Shown piece after piece: positions 62,508-64,000 of a stretch of 64,000 nt of DNA. How positions within the stretch are numbered: the stretch's first letter is position 1; each line of letters opens with the position of its first letter. The DNA is from Pseudomonas sp. ATCC PTA-122608. GTDB lineage: Bacteria > Pseudomonadota > Gammaproteobacteria > Pseudomonadales > Pseudomonadaceae. The notes below the pieces were generated by a model, which was not told where the DNA came from, made no database searches, and worked only from the letters and a program-made list of their open reading frames with translations. A program made the position numbers and the translations under genes. The stretch is taken from assembly GCF_001952855.1 (NCBI RefSeq), contig NZ_LPNO01000035.1, forward strand, positions 328,951-392,950, in the 5' to 3' direction.

Positions 62508-64000
62508 TTACCGAGCTAGTAGTGAGGCCTGCGGCACCGCCGGTATGGGATGCCGCATAAACGATCCCACCACCAGCGCCCCCAGCAAACCCAACAACCC
62601 CGCCACCCACAACACCACGCTGAACCCGCCGACAAACGCCTGCCGCGCCAGTGGCTGCACCCTCCCTCGTGCCGTTTCAGGCAGCAGCGCCATGGCCGCC
62701 GGCATATCACCCGCCACCACCCGTGAAGCAATCCCCGCAACCTGTTCCTGCCACTGCGAGCCCAGGCTCGTGTGCAGCAACTGTTCGCTATGGCTGCTCA
62801 ACAATGCCCCATACACGCCGATGGCCAACATGATCGCGCTGAAGCGCATGGTTGTGCTCATACCCGACGCCATTCCCGCGCGGTCCCGTGGCACGCAGGC
62901 CATGATGTTTTTCTGGGTGTCGCCATTGAGCAGCCCGGCACCGGCCCCGGTGACCGCTATCGCCAGGGCGAACGGCAGATAACCCCCGACATTCACCGCC
63001 CAGGCACTCAGCAGGTTGCCGCATCCCACCAACGTCAGTCCCGTCGCCATCATCGTTGCCGGGGCAAAGCGGCTGGCCAGGCGTGCGCCAATCCGTGGGC
63101 AGATCAGCATGGTCATGGCAAACGGCAGCATGCCCAAACCCGAGGCGATCGCGGAGAACCCCAGGCCGTTTTGCAGGTAGAACGGCAGCAACGTCATCAT
63201 CACCTGGGCGCAGCCGGCGTAGGCGAACATCCCCAGCAGCGCACCGATGAAACGCGGGTGCTTAAATAACTGAAGGTCCACCATGGGTCGCTGTTGCAAG
63301 CGTTCGGCGAGTACAAACAAACCCAACAACGCCGCACCGCCCAGCAGCCGCGCGTAAGTCAGCGGGTTGTCCCAGCCGATTCGGTTTGCTTCGATCAGGC
63401 CCCAGATCAAACACAGCAAGCTGGCGCTGAAGGTCAGGCTGCCCCAGGGATCAAGCCTGGCGGACTGGGCGTCGCGAGACTCAGGAATCGCGCGCAGCAC
63501 CAACCCCATCAACACCAGGCCGACCGGCAAATTGAGATAGAAAATCCAGCGCCAGCCCAGGTACTGGGTGATCAAACCGCCGAGGGTTGGCGCGGCGGTC
63601 ATTGCCACGCCCATGCACGCGCCCCAGAAAGCCCAGGCCTTGGCGCGCTCCACTTCGTCGTGAAACGTATGGCCGATGGACGCCAGGGCCGAGGTCAGCA
63701 GCAGCGCCGCACCGACACCTTTGACGGCGCGGGCGATATCCAGGAACAACGCAGTCGGCGCCGCGCCGCAACCGATGGACGCGAGAATGAAAATACTCAG
63801 GCCCCAGATCAGGGTCTTCTTGCGCCCAAAGCGGTCGGCGATGCTCCCGGCCGGCAATAACAGGGCGGCGAAGGCCAGCATGTAGGCGCTGACCACCCAT
63901 TCGATATCGGCAAAATTCGCCCCCAGGTCCCGGGCGATGCTCGGCAGGGTCACGGCGACGATATTGGTGTCGAGCACGATCAGCGAACAGACCCCGGAGG
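62508..64000 (-). CDS. DHA2-type MFS efflux transporter (5' end beyond window)
   Basis: The frame is open to the right edge and ends at 62508. The visible residues begin around SLIVLDTNIVAVTLPSIARD, the DxTxVxVALP motif C-like start of TM1, so the true start lies a little outside. Fourteen TM helices are expected, with GWRWIFYLNLPVGLVLMGLV in the middle and the C-terminal half visible. It should export drugs or metabolites. It is convergent with sohB across the long REP repeat. Confidence 0.9.
   Translation of the reverse strand, partial: SGVCSLIVLDTNIVAVTLPSIARDLGANFADIEWVVSAYMLAFAALLLPAGSIADRFGRKKTLIWGLSIFILASIGCGAAPTALFLDIARAVKGVGAALLLTSALASIGHTFHDEVERAKAWAFWGACMGVAMTAAPTLGGLITQYLGWRWIFYLNLPVGLVLMGLVLRAIPESRDAQSARLDPWGSLTFSASLLCLIWGLIEANRIGWDNPLTYARLLGGAALLGLFVLAERLQQRPMVDLQLFKHPRFIGALLGMFAYAGCAQVMMTLLPFYLQNGLGFSAIASGLGMLPFAMTMLICPRIGARLASRFAPATMMATGLTLVGCGNLLSAWAVNVGGYLPFALAIAVTGAGAGLLNGDTQKNIMACVPRDRAGMASGMSTTMRFSAIMLAIGVYGALLSSHSEQLLHTSLGSQWQEQVAGIASRVVAGDMPAAMALLPETARGRVQPLARQAFVGGFSVVLWVAGLLGLLGALVVGSFMRHPIPAVPQASLLAR

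Overview
The window looks like part of a Pseudomonas chromosome, most likely the P. fluorescens group. This rests on GC-rich genes with strong third-position bias, Pseudomonas-type REP palindromes (positions 10021, 59233 and 62397), small Pseudomonas-associated families (DUF6124, DUF2986, DUF465) and very dense transporter/LysR content. No rRNA, tRNA, CRISPR array, intact IS element or intact prophage was seen. Both window edges cut through DHA2-type MFS exporters.

Layout. 0-4.1 kb: end of an MFS exporter, an HSL-type lipase/esterase, an unrecognised small protein and the iron alcohol dehydrogenase yiaY with its terminator. 4.2-8.6 kb: an AT-richer accessory island holding a LysR 3' fragment, a probable phage gene fragment, an ApeA-type HEPN anti-phage gene, a putAbiC-like abortive-infection gene broken by a one-base frameshift in a T tract, a DUF6124 gene and an ORF remnant. 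8.6-12.3 kb: MFS, LysR, LysE and an XRE-cupin regulator. 12.4-21.3 kb: nine co-directional genes (EamA exporter, ketosynthase III, acyl carrier protein, ketosynthase II, acyl-CoA-oxidase-like flavoprotein, hotdog thioesterase, FAH-family hydrolase, FAD-linked 2-hydroxyacid oxidase, ketoreductase). They look like a dedicated type II fatty-acid/polyketide pathway that I cannot match to a named product. It is followed by a decayed small gene.

21.7-36 kb: two tail-to-tail diguanylate cyclases, a P-loop kinase-like protein, LysE, a SUKH-4/GST pair, small proteins, a LysR divergent from a frameshifted hydrolase and an MFS, an EmrAB-like pump, another MFS and an Lrp regulator. 36-40.1 kb: an amino-acid ABC transporter operon with an FAD amine oxidase, probably controlled by the Lrp gene. 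40.3-50.9 kb: VOC protein, DUF1444 protein, chemoreceptor, SUFU and SUKH-1 proteins, LysR, EamA, SDR, transketolase and DUF465.

51-54.7 kb: a compact, AT-richer four-gene operon (P5C-reductase-like, class I methyltransferase, RarD-like transporter, MSOX-family oxidase) that resembles a horizontally acquired pathway for a small modified amino acid. 55-64 kb: HglS (2-oxoadipate dioxygenase/decarboxylase), a large GH63-like glycosidase, a secreted protein of unknown function, an SCP2 protein, a histidine phosphatase, SohB and the truncated MFS exporter. REP inverted repeats separate several of these.

The best candidates for undescribed biology are the 12.4-21.3 kb type II FAS-like cluster and the 51-54.7 kb amino-acid-modification operon. 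The ApeA/AbiC island is a recognisable but partly broken defence locus. All calls come from reading the sequence and remembered family signatures; no database search was run.
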